In this document: positions 1 through 5,880 of the stretch, piece by piece
Position numbering within the stretch: position 1 is the first letter of the stretch
Layout: each line of letters begins with the position of its first letter
From: Nitrosospira multiformis
GTDB taxonomy: Bacteria; Pseudomonadota; Gammaproteobacteria; Burkholderiales; UBA11063
Assembly: GCA_020726205.1 (NCBI GenBank)
Contig: DYTA01000070.1
Location: 1 to 6,085 of the forward strand
Length of the DNA: 6,085 bases
Direction of reading: 5' to 3'
Position numbers and translations under genes: made by a program
The notes under the pieces: generated by a model
Told to the model about the DNA's origin: nothing
The model's database searches: none
Seen by the model: only the letters and a program-made list of their open reading frames with translations

Positions 1-59
1 ATGACAATATATTACCACACCTTTAAATGTGCTTTGATTGTCTAGCCCCTTAATTTTTA

Positions 60-88
60 TTGACGAAAACCAAAACAACAGCTACAAT
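60..88 (+). promoter_or_regulatory. Sigma-70-type promoter of the small helical protein gene
   Basis: TTGACG at 60-65 (5 of 6 matches to the -35 consensus) is followed after 17 bp by TACAAT at 83-88 (5 of 6 matches to the -10 consensus). This is the best full -35/-10 pair I found in the window. Transcription should begin near position 95, giving a leader of about 40 nt before the start codon at 136. Nothing else was identified in positions 1-135. Confidence 0.65.
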
Positions 89-135
89 TCTTGGCTCTAA
101 AACCTTAGTTACACAATTTAATAATAGGAAATTAA

Positions 136-408
136 ATGAAACCAATCGAAATATTACGTGCCGTTTACAATGATAAAGAAGTTCTGAAAAAAATTCGCAA
201 GTCTATCAATGAATATACCGTAAATTTGCACTCTATGGAACAATTAAAACGTGATAGTAAAGAAATTGAAACATTCGTCAAAGAAACTTATGGTTTAACT
301 CCATCAATGTTTAAAAAAATCGTTAAAGCTACTATGACACAAAATGATAATGTTGATGAAGTAATTGATGAATTACAAATGATTCGTGAAATTGCTAAAG
401 AAGAATAG
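136..408 (+). CDS. Small helical protein, possibly T4 DsbA-like dsDNA-binding protein
   Basis: The product is 90 residues, very rich in Lys and Glu, close to neutral overall (about 16 basic and 17 acidic residues), without Cys or Trp, and predicted to be almost wholly helical. It has no signal peptide or membrane segment, so it should be cytoplasmic. The segment at residues 33-63 has a Leu-Lys-Arg-Asp turn followed by KETYGLTPSMFKKIV. By memory this resembles the core of the T4 DsbA family (small dsDNA-binding proteins of about 89 residues, linked to T4 late transcription), which has a KDELG...F pattern. Length and helix order also fit. This is a remembered resemblance, not a search result, so DNA binding is inference. 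AGGA at 126-129 lies 6 nt before the ATG and supports the start. The gene has its own promoter and terminator and so appears monocistronic. An unrelated small hypothetical protein remains possible. Confidence 0.8.
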   Translation: MKPIEILRAVYNDKEVLKKIRKSINEYTVNLHSMEQLKRDSKEIETFVKETYGLTPSMFKKIVKATMTQNDNVDEVIDELQMIREIAKEE

Positions 409-423
409 GGATTAACATTCATT

Positions 424-460
424 AAATAAAGCATAACAAATTAGTTATGCTTTATTTTTT
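424..460. terminator. Bidirectional intrinsic terminator between convergent genes
   Basis: A perfect 14-bp stem (424-437 pairing with 444-457) encloses the 6-nt loop AAATTA. The most stable part is AAAGCATAAC with GTTATGCTTT. On the plus strand the stem runs into a T-run at 455-460, ending transcription of the small gene whose stop is at 406-408. On the minus strand the hairpin begins 1-2 nt after the TAA stop (459-461) of the outer membrane protein gene and is followed by a T-rich stretch, so it can serve that gene too. Confidence 0.85.
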
Positions 461-1331
461 ACCATGACATACTAAGTTTTACTCCAACCAACTGGAAAGT
501 TGAAGTTAATGACGAAATATTAAATCCACCTTGTGCATATGGTGCTGCGGCAGAGGCGTTAGGATTATTTGCCGAAGTTACATAATCAAAATATGGAATA
601 ATACTAATTGAATTAGATGCCTTTAATGCAGCACCCAATTCAAAAATTGAAATAAATTGCTCAACCTGTCCAGTTAAAACTTGATTTGGTCGAGTACCCT
701 CAGTTAAATTTCCTGTTAAATTTACTTGTTGATAACCTCCGTAGTAATTAAAGAATGGCGTAAATCCTTTAACTACTTTAAAGGCAAATTTGGTTCCAAG
801 CATAGCTGTCCAGCCTTTAGAGTTAATAAAGTTACCATTGGTATCTTCATAAACAACATTCATATTATCCAAATAGTTTAAACGTACGTATGGTGTAATA
901 TCCATAAATTCAGAAGGATGAAAATTATACCCCAAAATACCTGTAAAGCCGTAACCTACTGGATTATTAATATTAGAGACTGGCACACTGCTAAAGACAG
1001 GATTCATTGATTTATCATTATACCGTCCATATGCCCGAACTTCATAGTAAATATCATTAGCTAAATTTTGAGTGAAAAATAAATATGACTGGGTAGCATT
1101 TGGCCATTGTTCAAGAGCAACACCTGCTGCCGATACGGTATGTCCTGATGGAGTAGTACCGATAACTCCACTATAATTGGCTAGAATTTGCGATTCGCTT
1201 AATTTTTGATTAGTTACACCTGATTCATTTACATTATTTTGTGTTACTGCAAAACTTGGTGAAATCCACAATGTCATTAATAAAGGTAAAAATAACGAAT
1301 ATTTTATACAGTTAGATTTAGATTTGATCAC
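459..1331 (-). CDS. Outer membrane beta-barrel protein, family not recognised
   Basis: The product is 290 residues. Residues 1-28 form a Sec signal peptide: a Lys-containing N-terminus, a hydrophobic core (YSLFLPLLMTLWI) and a signal peptidase I site after SPSFA, giving a mature protein of about 262 residues. The rest alternates polar and hydrophobic or aromatic residues in short amphipathic strands separated by Asn/Gly/Thr-rich loops, and the chain ends in KLSMSW. A terminal aromatic residue is the usual signal for assembly by the Bam complex, so an outer membrane barrel of perhaps 10-12 strands is likely. Residues 255-266 form an Asn/Ala-rich loop. I cannot assign it to a named porin, adhesin or OmpA/OmpW-type family. 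The start is GTG (1331-1329). An in-frame TAG 9 nt upstream rules out a longer product, and the next Met is inside the signal peptide. There is no good Shine-Dalgarno sequence. Confidence 0.85.
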   Translation of the reverse strand: MIKSKSNCIKYSLFLPLLMTLWISPSFAVTQNNVNESGVTNQKLSESQILANYSGVIGTTPSGHTVSAAGVALEQWPNATQSYLFFTQNLANDIYYEVRAYGRYNDKSMNPVFSSVPVSNINNPVGYGFTGILGYNFHPSEFMDITPYVRLNYLDNMNVVYEDTNGNFINSKGWTAMLGTKFAFKVVKGFTPFFNYYGGYQQVNLTGNLTEGTRPNQVLTGQVEQFISIFELGAALKASNSISIIPYFDYVTSANNPNASAAAPYAQGGFNISSLTSTFQLVGVKLSMSW

Positions 1332-1362
1332 GATTAGCTATATTCACTTTTAAAAACTATAT

Positions 1363-1390
1363 ATTATAAAATTAGACCTAAATTGTACCA
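1363..1390 (-). promoter_or_regulatory. Candidate promoter elements for the outer membrane protein gene
   Basis: Read on the minus strand, TGGTACAAT (1390-1382) is an extended -10 element (TGn plus 5 of 6 -10 matches), and a second perfect TATAAT lies at 1368-1363. Neither has a convincing -35 partner. The extended -10 would give a leader of about 45-50 nt; the TATAAT would give about 25 nt. The region is so AT-rich that one or both may be chance. Confidence 0.4.
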
Positions 1391-1423
1391 CTATTTCTAT
1401 TCCTACTCGAAAAATAGCTGTTA

Positions 1424-1432
1424 TGTTATTAT
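1424..1432 (+). promoter_or_regulatory. Extended -10 element for the methyltransferase gene
   Basis: TGTTATTAT contains the TGn extension followed by TATTAT (5 of 6 matches). It lies about 34 nt before the ATG at 1466, which gives a short leader of roughly 25 nt containing the ribosome binding site. No clear -35 hexamer is visible, as is usual for extended -10 promoters. The site lies about 35 bp from the divergent minus-strand elements, so the two genes may share control. Confidence 0.4.
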
Positions 1433-1465
1433 ATATCGCTCAATCTCAGATAAAAGGAATAATAT

Positions 1466-2320
1466 ATGGCACGTAAATCACCTACAACCAAAACAACTGA
1501 CAATAATCAAAAGCATGAGATTAGAGAAGGTCAATCAATTGAACTTCTCAAAGAACTACACATCCTTACCAGAGATGGTAAATTGAATCAAGATAGTCGC
1601 CGTAAATTAAAACAGGTTTATCATTTATACCAATTTATTGAGCCATTATTAAATGAAATTAGCAAAGAACGTGCGGTTAATTTAGTCGACCATGGTGCGG
1701 GAAAATCATACCTTGGTTTTATTCTATATGATTTATTTTTTAAAACAAATCAAAATAACTCTCATATCTACGGTATTGAAACCAGAAATGAATTAGTAAC
1801 ACGTTCCCAAGAGTTAGCAAATAAACTAAATTTTAATAATATGTCATTTATTAACTTAAGTGTGGCTGATTCAACATCATCTCAGCTATTACCATCAAAT
1901 ATCGATATCGTTACCGCATTGCATGCTTGTAATACCGCAACCGATGATGCAATTGATTTCGCACTACAAAAACAGGCTCAATATATTGTATTAGTACCGT
2001 GTTGTCAAGCAGAAGTCGCAACTATTTTAAAACACAACCGCAATAAAAATGTTGCAAATCCAACATTAGTAGCCATGTGGAATCATCCAATTCATGCTCG
2101 TGAATTTGGCAGTCATATCACAAATGTATTGCGGTGTTTACGTTTAGAATCTCATGGTTATAGCGTCACAGCTACTGAGTTAGTCGGTTGGGAACACTCG
2201 ATGAAAAATGAATTAATTATCGCTAAAAAAACTAGCACACCAAACCTTAAAGCAAAAGAGCAATTACAAAAACTCTTAGAGGAGTTAGGACTTAACCAAT
2301 TAAGCCAACGTTTTGCATAA
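1466..2320 (+). CDS. Class I SAM-dependent methyltransferase (Methyltransf_32-like)
   Basis: The product is a 284-residue soluble protein with a Rossmann-type methyltransferase fold. Motif I is VDHGAGKSYLG at residues 74-84, the glycine-rich SAM-binding loop. GIE at 103-105 supplies the acidic residue expected to hold the SAM ribose. ALHACNTATDDAI (151-163) and VLVPCCQ (175-181) are the signature segments of the PF13679 group, which includes bacterial proteins and the eukaryotic METTL25/RRNAD1 relatives. GWEHSMKNELIIA (241-253) is the final conserved strand. Residues 1-60 are charged and helical and may be a substrate-binding or docking part. The paired cysteines of VPCCQ could be structural or catalytic. 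The substrate cannot be told from sequence; RNA or protein are both possible. AAGGA at 1454-1458, 7 nt before the ATG, supports the start. The gene lies upstream of hypA with a 105-bp gap and no terminator, so some read-through into the hyp genes is possible, but no functional link is evident. Confidence 0.85.
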   Translation: MARKSPTTKTTDNNQKHEIREGQSIELLKELHILTRDGKLNQDSRRKLKQVYHLYQFIEPLLNEISKERAVNLVDHGAGKSYLGFILYDLFFKTNQNNSHIYGIETRNELVTRSQELANKLNFNNMSFINLSVADSTSSQLLPSNIDIVTALHACNTATDDAIDFALQKQAQYIVLVPCCQAEVATILKHNRNKNVANPTLVAMWNHPIHAREFGSHITNVLRCLRLESHGYSVTATELVGWEHSMKNELIIAKKTSTPNLKAKEQLQKLLEELGLNQLSQRFA

Positions 2321-2335
2321 TATAATATTATAGAG

Positions 2336-2349
2336 TTGATTAGAATAAA
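2336..2349 (+). promoter_or_regulatory. FNR-like binding site upstream of hypA
   Basis: TTGAT-TAGA-ATAAA matches the FNR/ANR consensus TTGAT-N4-ATCAA at 9 of 10 positions. Its centre lies about 52 bp before the start point predicted from the extended -10 at 2380-2388, which is not one of the classic FNR positions (about -41.5 or -61.5). Oxygen control of hydrogenase maturation genes is common, so the site is plausible, but such AT-rich motifs also arise by chance here. Confidence 0.3.
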
Positions 2350-2379
2350 ATAAGTCATTACTGGCATTAAGTTGATTTA

Positions 2380-2388
2380 TGATATAAT
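2380..2388 (+). promoter_or_regulatory. Extended -10 promoter of the hyp operon
   Basis: TGATATAAT is a perfect extended -10 element (TGn plus TATAAT). Transcription should begin near 2395, leaving a leader of about 30 nt before the GTG start of hypA at 2426. The -35 region is poor (TTACTG at 2358-2363 with a 19-bp spacer), as expected for an extended -10 promoter or one aided by an activator. Confidence 0.55.
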
Positions 2389-2425
2389 TTGCGATTAAAT
2401 ACAAACTACTTAAGAAAGATATCAA

Positions 2426-2776
2426 GTGCATGAGTTCTCACTTTGTGAAGGTATAATTCATCAAGTTTCACGAGCAAACAATAATAATCTTGAAAATGTG
2501 GAGCAAATTAATTTAGAAATAGGCAAACTAGCTGGAGTTGATTTAAACTCATTACTTTTTTGGTTTCCTGTTGTCGCAGAAAAACTAAATTGTAAACACA
2601 TTAAATTAAATGTTGTGGAGCCATTAGGCATAGCAAACTGTAAAAACTGTACTAAAGATTTTGAATTAGTTAATCTTTACGATCAATGCCCTCATTGTAA
2701 TAGTTTTGGCAATTATGAAATCAAACAAGGTAGAGAACTATTAGTTAAATCATTTAATCTAATTAGTAAACAATAG
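2426..2776 (+). CDS. hypA: Hydrogenase maturation nickel metallochaperone HypA
   Basis: HypA binds nickel and works with HypB to insert it into the large subunit of [NiFe]-hydrogenase in the cytoplasm; in some bacteria it also serves urease. The 116-residue length is normal for the family. The N-terminus MHEFSLCEGI carries the invariant Met-His-Glu, with His2 as the nickel ligand in characterised HypA proteins. The zinc site is complete: C72-x2-C75 and C88-x2-C91. The segment EIGKLAGVDLNSLLFWF (31-47) matches the conserved core. The start codon is GTG, fixed by the need for His at position 2. The upstream AAGAAAG (2412-2418) is only a weak ribosome binding site, so translation may be modest. 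It is the first gene of the hyp operon and lies 44 nt before hypB. Confidence 0.96.
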   Translation: MHEFSLCEGIIHQVSRANNNNLENVEQINLEIGKLAGVDLNSLLFWFPVVAEKLNCKHIKLNVVEPLGIANCKNCTKDFELVNLYDQCPHCNSFGNYEIKQGRELLVKSFNLISKQ

Positions 2777-2820
2777 CTCATTCTTAAAATAGAATCGAAT
2801 AAATTTTGGAGTAACATAAA

Positions 2821-3579
2821 ATGTGCGTAACTTGCGGATGCGGTGGAGATAATCACCACGAACACGATCATAATCACAACCATAGTCACGATGATCACCA
2901 CCATGATCACCATCACCAACATGGCGATGTAGTTAATTTAGAAAAAGAAATATTGGCTGAAAATAATAAATTTGCCAATCAAAATCGTCAATTTTTTAGT
3001 GAAAAACATGCTCTAGCTTTAAATTTTGTATCAAGCCCAGGATCAGGTAAAACAACGTTGCTTGAAGAAACAATTAAAAGAATGAGTGAAAAACATTCAC
3101 TTTATGTTGTAGAAGGTGATCAACACACTGAATTAGATGCTAATCGCATTCGAAATGCAGGTGCTGAGGCATATCAAATCCAAACAGGCAAAGCTTGTCA
3201 TTTAGATGGTCATATGGTTGGTCATGCATTAGAACACTTGTCAATTAAAGATGACTCTTATGTGTTTATTGAAAATGTAGGAAATTTAATCTGTCCAGCA
3301 TTATTTGATCTAGGTGAGCATGCAAAAGTAGTTTTAATTTCAATCACAGAAGGTGAAGATAAACCTTTAAAATATCCAGATATGTTTTTTGGAGCAGATT
3401 TAGTTTTGATAACTAAAACAGATCTATTACCATATTTAAAATTTGATTTAGATGCATGTGTAGCTAATATCCGAAAAATCAACCCTAAAGCTAAAATCAT
3501 TAAACTATCATCAACCACAGGGGAAAGTTTTGAAGAGTGGATTAATTGGTTACATGCTGCTAAAGCTTTTCTGTGTTAA
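2821..3579 (+). CDS. hypB: Hydrogenase maturation GTPase and nickel-binding protein HypB
   Basis: HypB is a SIMIBI-class GTPase that, with HypA, loads nickel into the hydrogenase large subunit. The 252-residue protein begins MCVTCGCGG, the CxxCGC high-affinity nickel site known from E. coli HypB (C2, C5, C7). Residues 12-34 hold 14 histidines, a probable nickel store. The G domain follows: Walker A SSPGSGKTT (71-79), EGDQHTELDANRI (98-110), and the metal site CH in KACHLDG (C126, H127) with the third ligand C158 in NLICPA. These match E. coli C166, H167 and C198. The base-recognition motif reads TKTD (198-201) rather than NKxD. GGAG at 2808-2811 lies 9 nt before the ATG and is a good ribosome binding site. 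The gene ends 9 nt before hypF. The protein carries both the high-affinity site and the His-rich store, so it may sequester as well as deliver nickel. Confidence 0.97.
   Translation: MCVTCGCGGDNHHEHDHNHNHSHDDHHHDHHHQHGDVVNLEKEILAENNKFANQNRQFFSEKHALALNFVSSPGSGKTTLLEETIKRMSEKHSLYVVEGDQHTELDANRIRNAGAEAYQIQTGKACHLDGHMVGHALEHLSIKDDSYVFIENVGNLICPALFDLGEHAKVVLISITEGEDKPLKYPDMFFGADLVLITKTDLLPYLKFDLDACVANIRKINPKAKIIKLSSTTGESFEEWINWLHAAKAFLC
2893..2916 (+). repeat. 12-bp tandem repeat encoding the His-rich tract of HypB
   Basis: GATCACCACCAT (2893-2904) is followed directly by GATCACCATCAC (2905-2916), identical at 10 of 12 positions; shifting the frame of the unit by two bases (from 2891) gives 11 of 12. 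Each copy encodes Asp-His-His-His (residues 25-28 and 29-32). In-frame gain or loss of units would change the number of nickel-binding histidines without shifting the frame. Confidence 0.6.
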
Positions 3580-3588
3580 TATTAAACT

Positions 3589-5880
3589 ATGACAAATCAA
3601 TGTAACGCAACCAGATTGCTTATCAACGGTCTAGTCCAAGGTGTTGGATTTAGACCAACGGTGCATTTAGTTGCTCGTGAATTAAAATTAAATGGATGGG
3701 TAAAAAATACTTCTCAAGGAGTTGAAGTAGTAATTGATGCTACTGATTACCAACCATTTTTACAATTACTCGAAGCTAAACTACCACATTTAGCAAGTTT
3801 GGACTCAATCGAAGCAACTGTCATATCATTACCACAGCCATTAACTAAATTCACAATTGAATCTAGTATAGCTGGTGAAGTAAATGATACGATTATGCCA
3901 CCAGATAACTACATTTGCCAAGACTGTACTCAAGAAATATTTGATCCAAACAGTAAGTACTATCTTTATCCATTTACTAACTGCACTAATTGTGGTCCCC
4001 GTTATAGTGTAATTGCAAAATTACCATATGATAGACAGCATACTGCATTAGCAAATTATCCTCTGTGTGCAAGTTGTCAAAATGAATACACTAATCCAGA
4101 CAACCGCCGTTATCATGCTCAAGCTACAGCCTGTCCTAAATGTGGACCACAGCTCAATGGTAATTTAGAACAAGTTGCTAATTGGATTAAACAAGGAATG
4201 GTCGTTGCAATCAAGGGAATTGGTGGTTATGTATTAGTTGCCGACGCAAATAATCATGATGCGGTTGAAAAACTACGCATTCGTAAAAAACGCAAATCAA
4301 AACCATTTGCAATTATGTGTTTAAACACTGACTCAATTAGACATTTTTACTCCCCTGTTTCAGAGCATGAGGCAGGATTATTAGAATCAGCAGCTGCTCC
4401 GATTCTTTTATTAAAAAAACGTCATGATGCTAAAGTAGCATACAATGTAGCTCCTAATCTGTCAACTCTAGGCATAATGTTGCCAAGTAGTCCATTATTT
4501 TTAATCTTATTTTATTACCTACTTGGTAAACCACAAGGAAATGATTGGTTAAAACAGCTTCATTCAATTAGTTTAGTTGTAACTAGTGCTAATTTCTCTG
4601 GTGGGACAATTATTAGTGATGATGAAGAGGCTAAGACGCAATTAACAAGTATTGCTGACAAAATAATAAGTCATGACCGAGAAATAATTATGAAAAATGA
4701 TGACTCGGTTTTATTATCGTTGGGAAAACATGATATATTGGTTCGTCGGTCTCGAGGTTATGCACCAAAACCATACTATTTCCCATATAAAATGCCTCAA
4801 GTCTTAGGACTAGGTGCACAATTAAAAAATACAATCACCTTTACTCGTGACAATAAAGCTTTTACATCACAATATCTTGGCGATATGGAGTCGCCTTATA
4901 CTGTAAAATATTTTAAACAAGTGTTAAATCACTTACAAAAAGTTTTTAATTTTCAGCCAGAATTAGTTGTCTGCGATTTACATCCTGACTTTTATGTTAC
5001 ACAGTATGCACAAAGTATGGATACTCGTTATATTCAGTTACAACATCATTGTGCACATATGGCATCAGCATTAGCTAATGCTGAAAGCTATGGTAGAAGA
5101 TTAGAACCACAAGTGTTAGGCTGTATTTTAGATGGTTACGGTTATGGCTTAAATGGTGAATCATGTGGTGGTGAACTAATTCTTTTCAATCAAGATGAAT
5201 TGACATTCAATACTATTTCACAACTTATGCCAATCACAATCCCTGGTGGCGACCTTGCTGAACGTGAACCTTGGCGACTAGCATTAGCTTTATGCGTTGA
5301 AAATAATTTGCCAATTCCAGAGCACATTAACGCTCAACCGCAAAGTACTCAATTAATTGAATTAATTAATCGTAAATATTATCCAACTTCAACCGCATTT
5401 GGACGCAGATTTTCAGCAGTTGCAGGTTTATTAAATATTGTAACTCATGCAGAATACGAAGCTCAAGCACCAATGGTACTAGAGGGTATGGTTACAGCAC
5501 ATGAAATTGCTTACGAATATATCAGAATTAATAAAGATGGTAAGCCTGACTTTAATACTTTATTTAAACATATTTACCAAATTGGAATTATTGATAAAAA
5601 TATTAAACAAGCCGTCAATGTATTTTATGGTAACATGCTAGCATTAGTTGAAAAATGGCTATTATTTCATTGTTCTACCCATCAAATTAGCCAAGTAGCT
5701 ATCTCTGGTGGTGGGTGGCAATGTCAACATTTACTACCAAATTTAAGTAAAAATTTTAAAAATTTAGGCATTGACCTATTAGTACCTTATCAAATGCCAA
5801 TGAATGATGAATCAATCAGTCTTGGTCAAGCGTGGTATGGTGCAAAATTTCTTATGAAAGAACAAAAAACATGTGTTTAG
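3589..5880 (+). CDS. hypF: Carbamoyltransferase HypF, hydrogenase cyanide-ligand synthesis
   Basis: HypF uses carbamoyl phosphate and ATP to make a carbamoyl adenylate and passes the carbamoyl group to the C-terminal Cys of HypE, where it becomes the CN ligands of the [NiFe] site. At 763 residues it is full length. Residues 8-92 are the acylphosphatase domain (VQGVGFRP with Arg22, and Asn40). Residues 110-185 hold two zinc fingers with the exact family spacing: C110-x2-C113-x18-C132-x2-C135-x24-C160-x2-C163-x18-C182-x2-C185. About 190-395 is the YrdC-like domain (KRKSKPFAIM, TSANFSGG, RRSRGYAPKP). From about 402 on is the Kae1/TsaD-like domain: HHCAH (486-490), DGYGYGLNG (515-523), GGDLAEREPWR (553-563), SGGGWQC (706-712) and NDESISLGQ (739-747). 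No Shine-Dalgarno sequence precedes the ATG, so translation is probably coupled to hypB, 9 nt upstream. The 3' end overlaps hypC by 10 nt. Some Kae1-like motifs are divergent. Confidence 0.97.
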   Translation: MTNQCNATRLLINGLVQGVGFRPTVHLVARELKLNGWVKNTSQGVEVVIDATDYQPFLQLLEAKLPHLASLDSIEATVISLPQPLTKFTIESSIAGEVNDTIMPPDNYICQDCTQEIFDPNSKYYLYPFTNCTNCGPRYSVIAKLPYDRQHTALANYPLCASCQNEYTNPDNRRYHAQATACPKCGPQLNGNLEQVANWIKQGMVVAIKGIGGYVLVADANNHDAVEKLRIRKKRKSKPFAIMCLNTDSIRHFYSPVSEHEAGLLESAAAPILLLKKRHDAKVAYNVAPNLSTLGIMLPSSPLFLILFYYLLGKPQGNDWLKQLHSISLVVTSANFSGGTIISDDEEAKTQLTSIADKIISHDREIIMKNDDSVLLSLGKHDILVRRSRGYAPKPYYFPYKMPQVLGLGAQLKNTITFTRDNKAFTSQYLGDMESPYTVKYFKQVLNHLQKVFNFQPELVVCDLHPDFYVTQYAQSMDTRYIQLQHHCAHMASALANAESYGRRLEPQVLGCILDGYGYGLNGESCGGELILFNQDELTFNTISQLMPITIPGGDLAEREPWRLALALCVENNLPIPEHINAQPQSTQLIELINRKYYPTSTAFGRRFSAVAGLLNIVTHAEYEAQAPMVLEGMVTAHEIAYEYIRINKDGKPDFNTLFKHIYQIGIIDKNIKQAVNVFYGNMLALVEKWLLFHCSTHQISQVAISGGGWQCQHLLPNLSKNFKNLGIDLLVPYQMPMNDESISLGQAWYGAKFLMKEQKTCV

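Noticed and set aside
1..45. Short open stretch ending in TAG at 43-45, possibly the tail of an upstream gene
   Set aside because: Only 14 codons, with no recognisable C-terminal motif and no terminator after it; it cannot be told from chance.
1383..1586. 67-codon plus-strand open frame
   Set aside because: It overlaps the divergent promoter region and the start of the methyltransferase gene in another frame, has no ribosome binding site and no familiar sequence.
2321..2332. Perfect 12-bp palindrome TATAATATTATA after the methyltransferase stop
   Set aside because: It is made only of A and T, has no loop or T-run, and such palindromes are expected by chance here; neither a terminator nor an operator is supported.
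2158..2367. Minus-strand 69-codon open frame
   Set aside because: It is antisense to the 3' end of the methyltransferase gene and has no supporting signals.
2780..2795. Small hairpin (ATTCT/AGAAT) between hypA and hypB
   Set aside because: A 5-bp AT-rich stem without a T-run is too weak for a terminator, and hypB is expected to be co-transcribed with hypA.
2713..2922. Minus-strand frame rich in Met, Val and Ile that looks like a membrane peptide
   Set aside because: It is the complement of the CAT/CAC His codons of hypB, which read as ATG/GTG; the hydrophobic look is an artefact.
3258..3518. Minus-strand 86-codon open frame
   Set aside because: It lies wholly inside the hypB G domain on the opposite strand and has no motif of its own.
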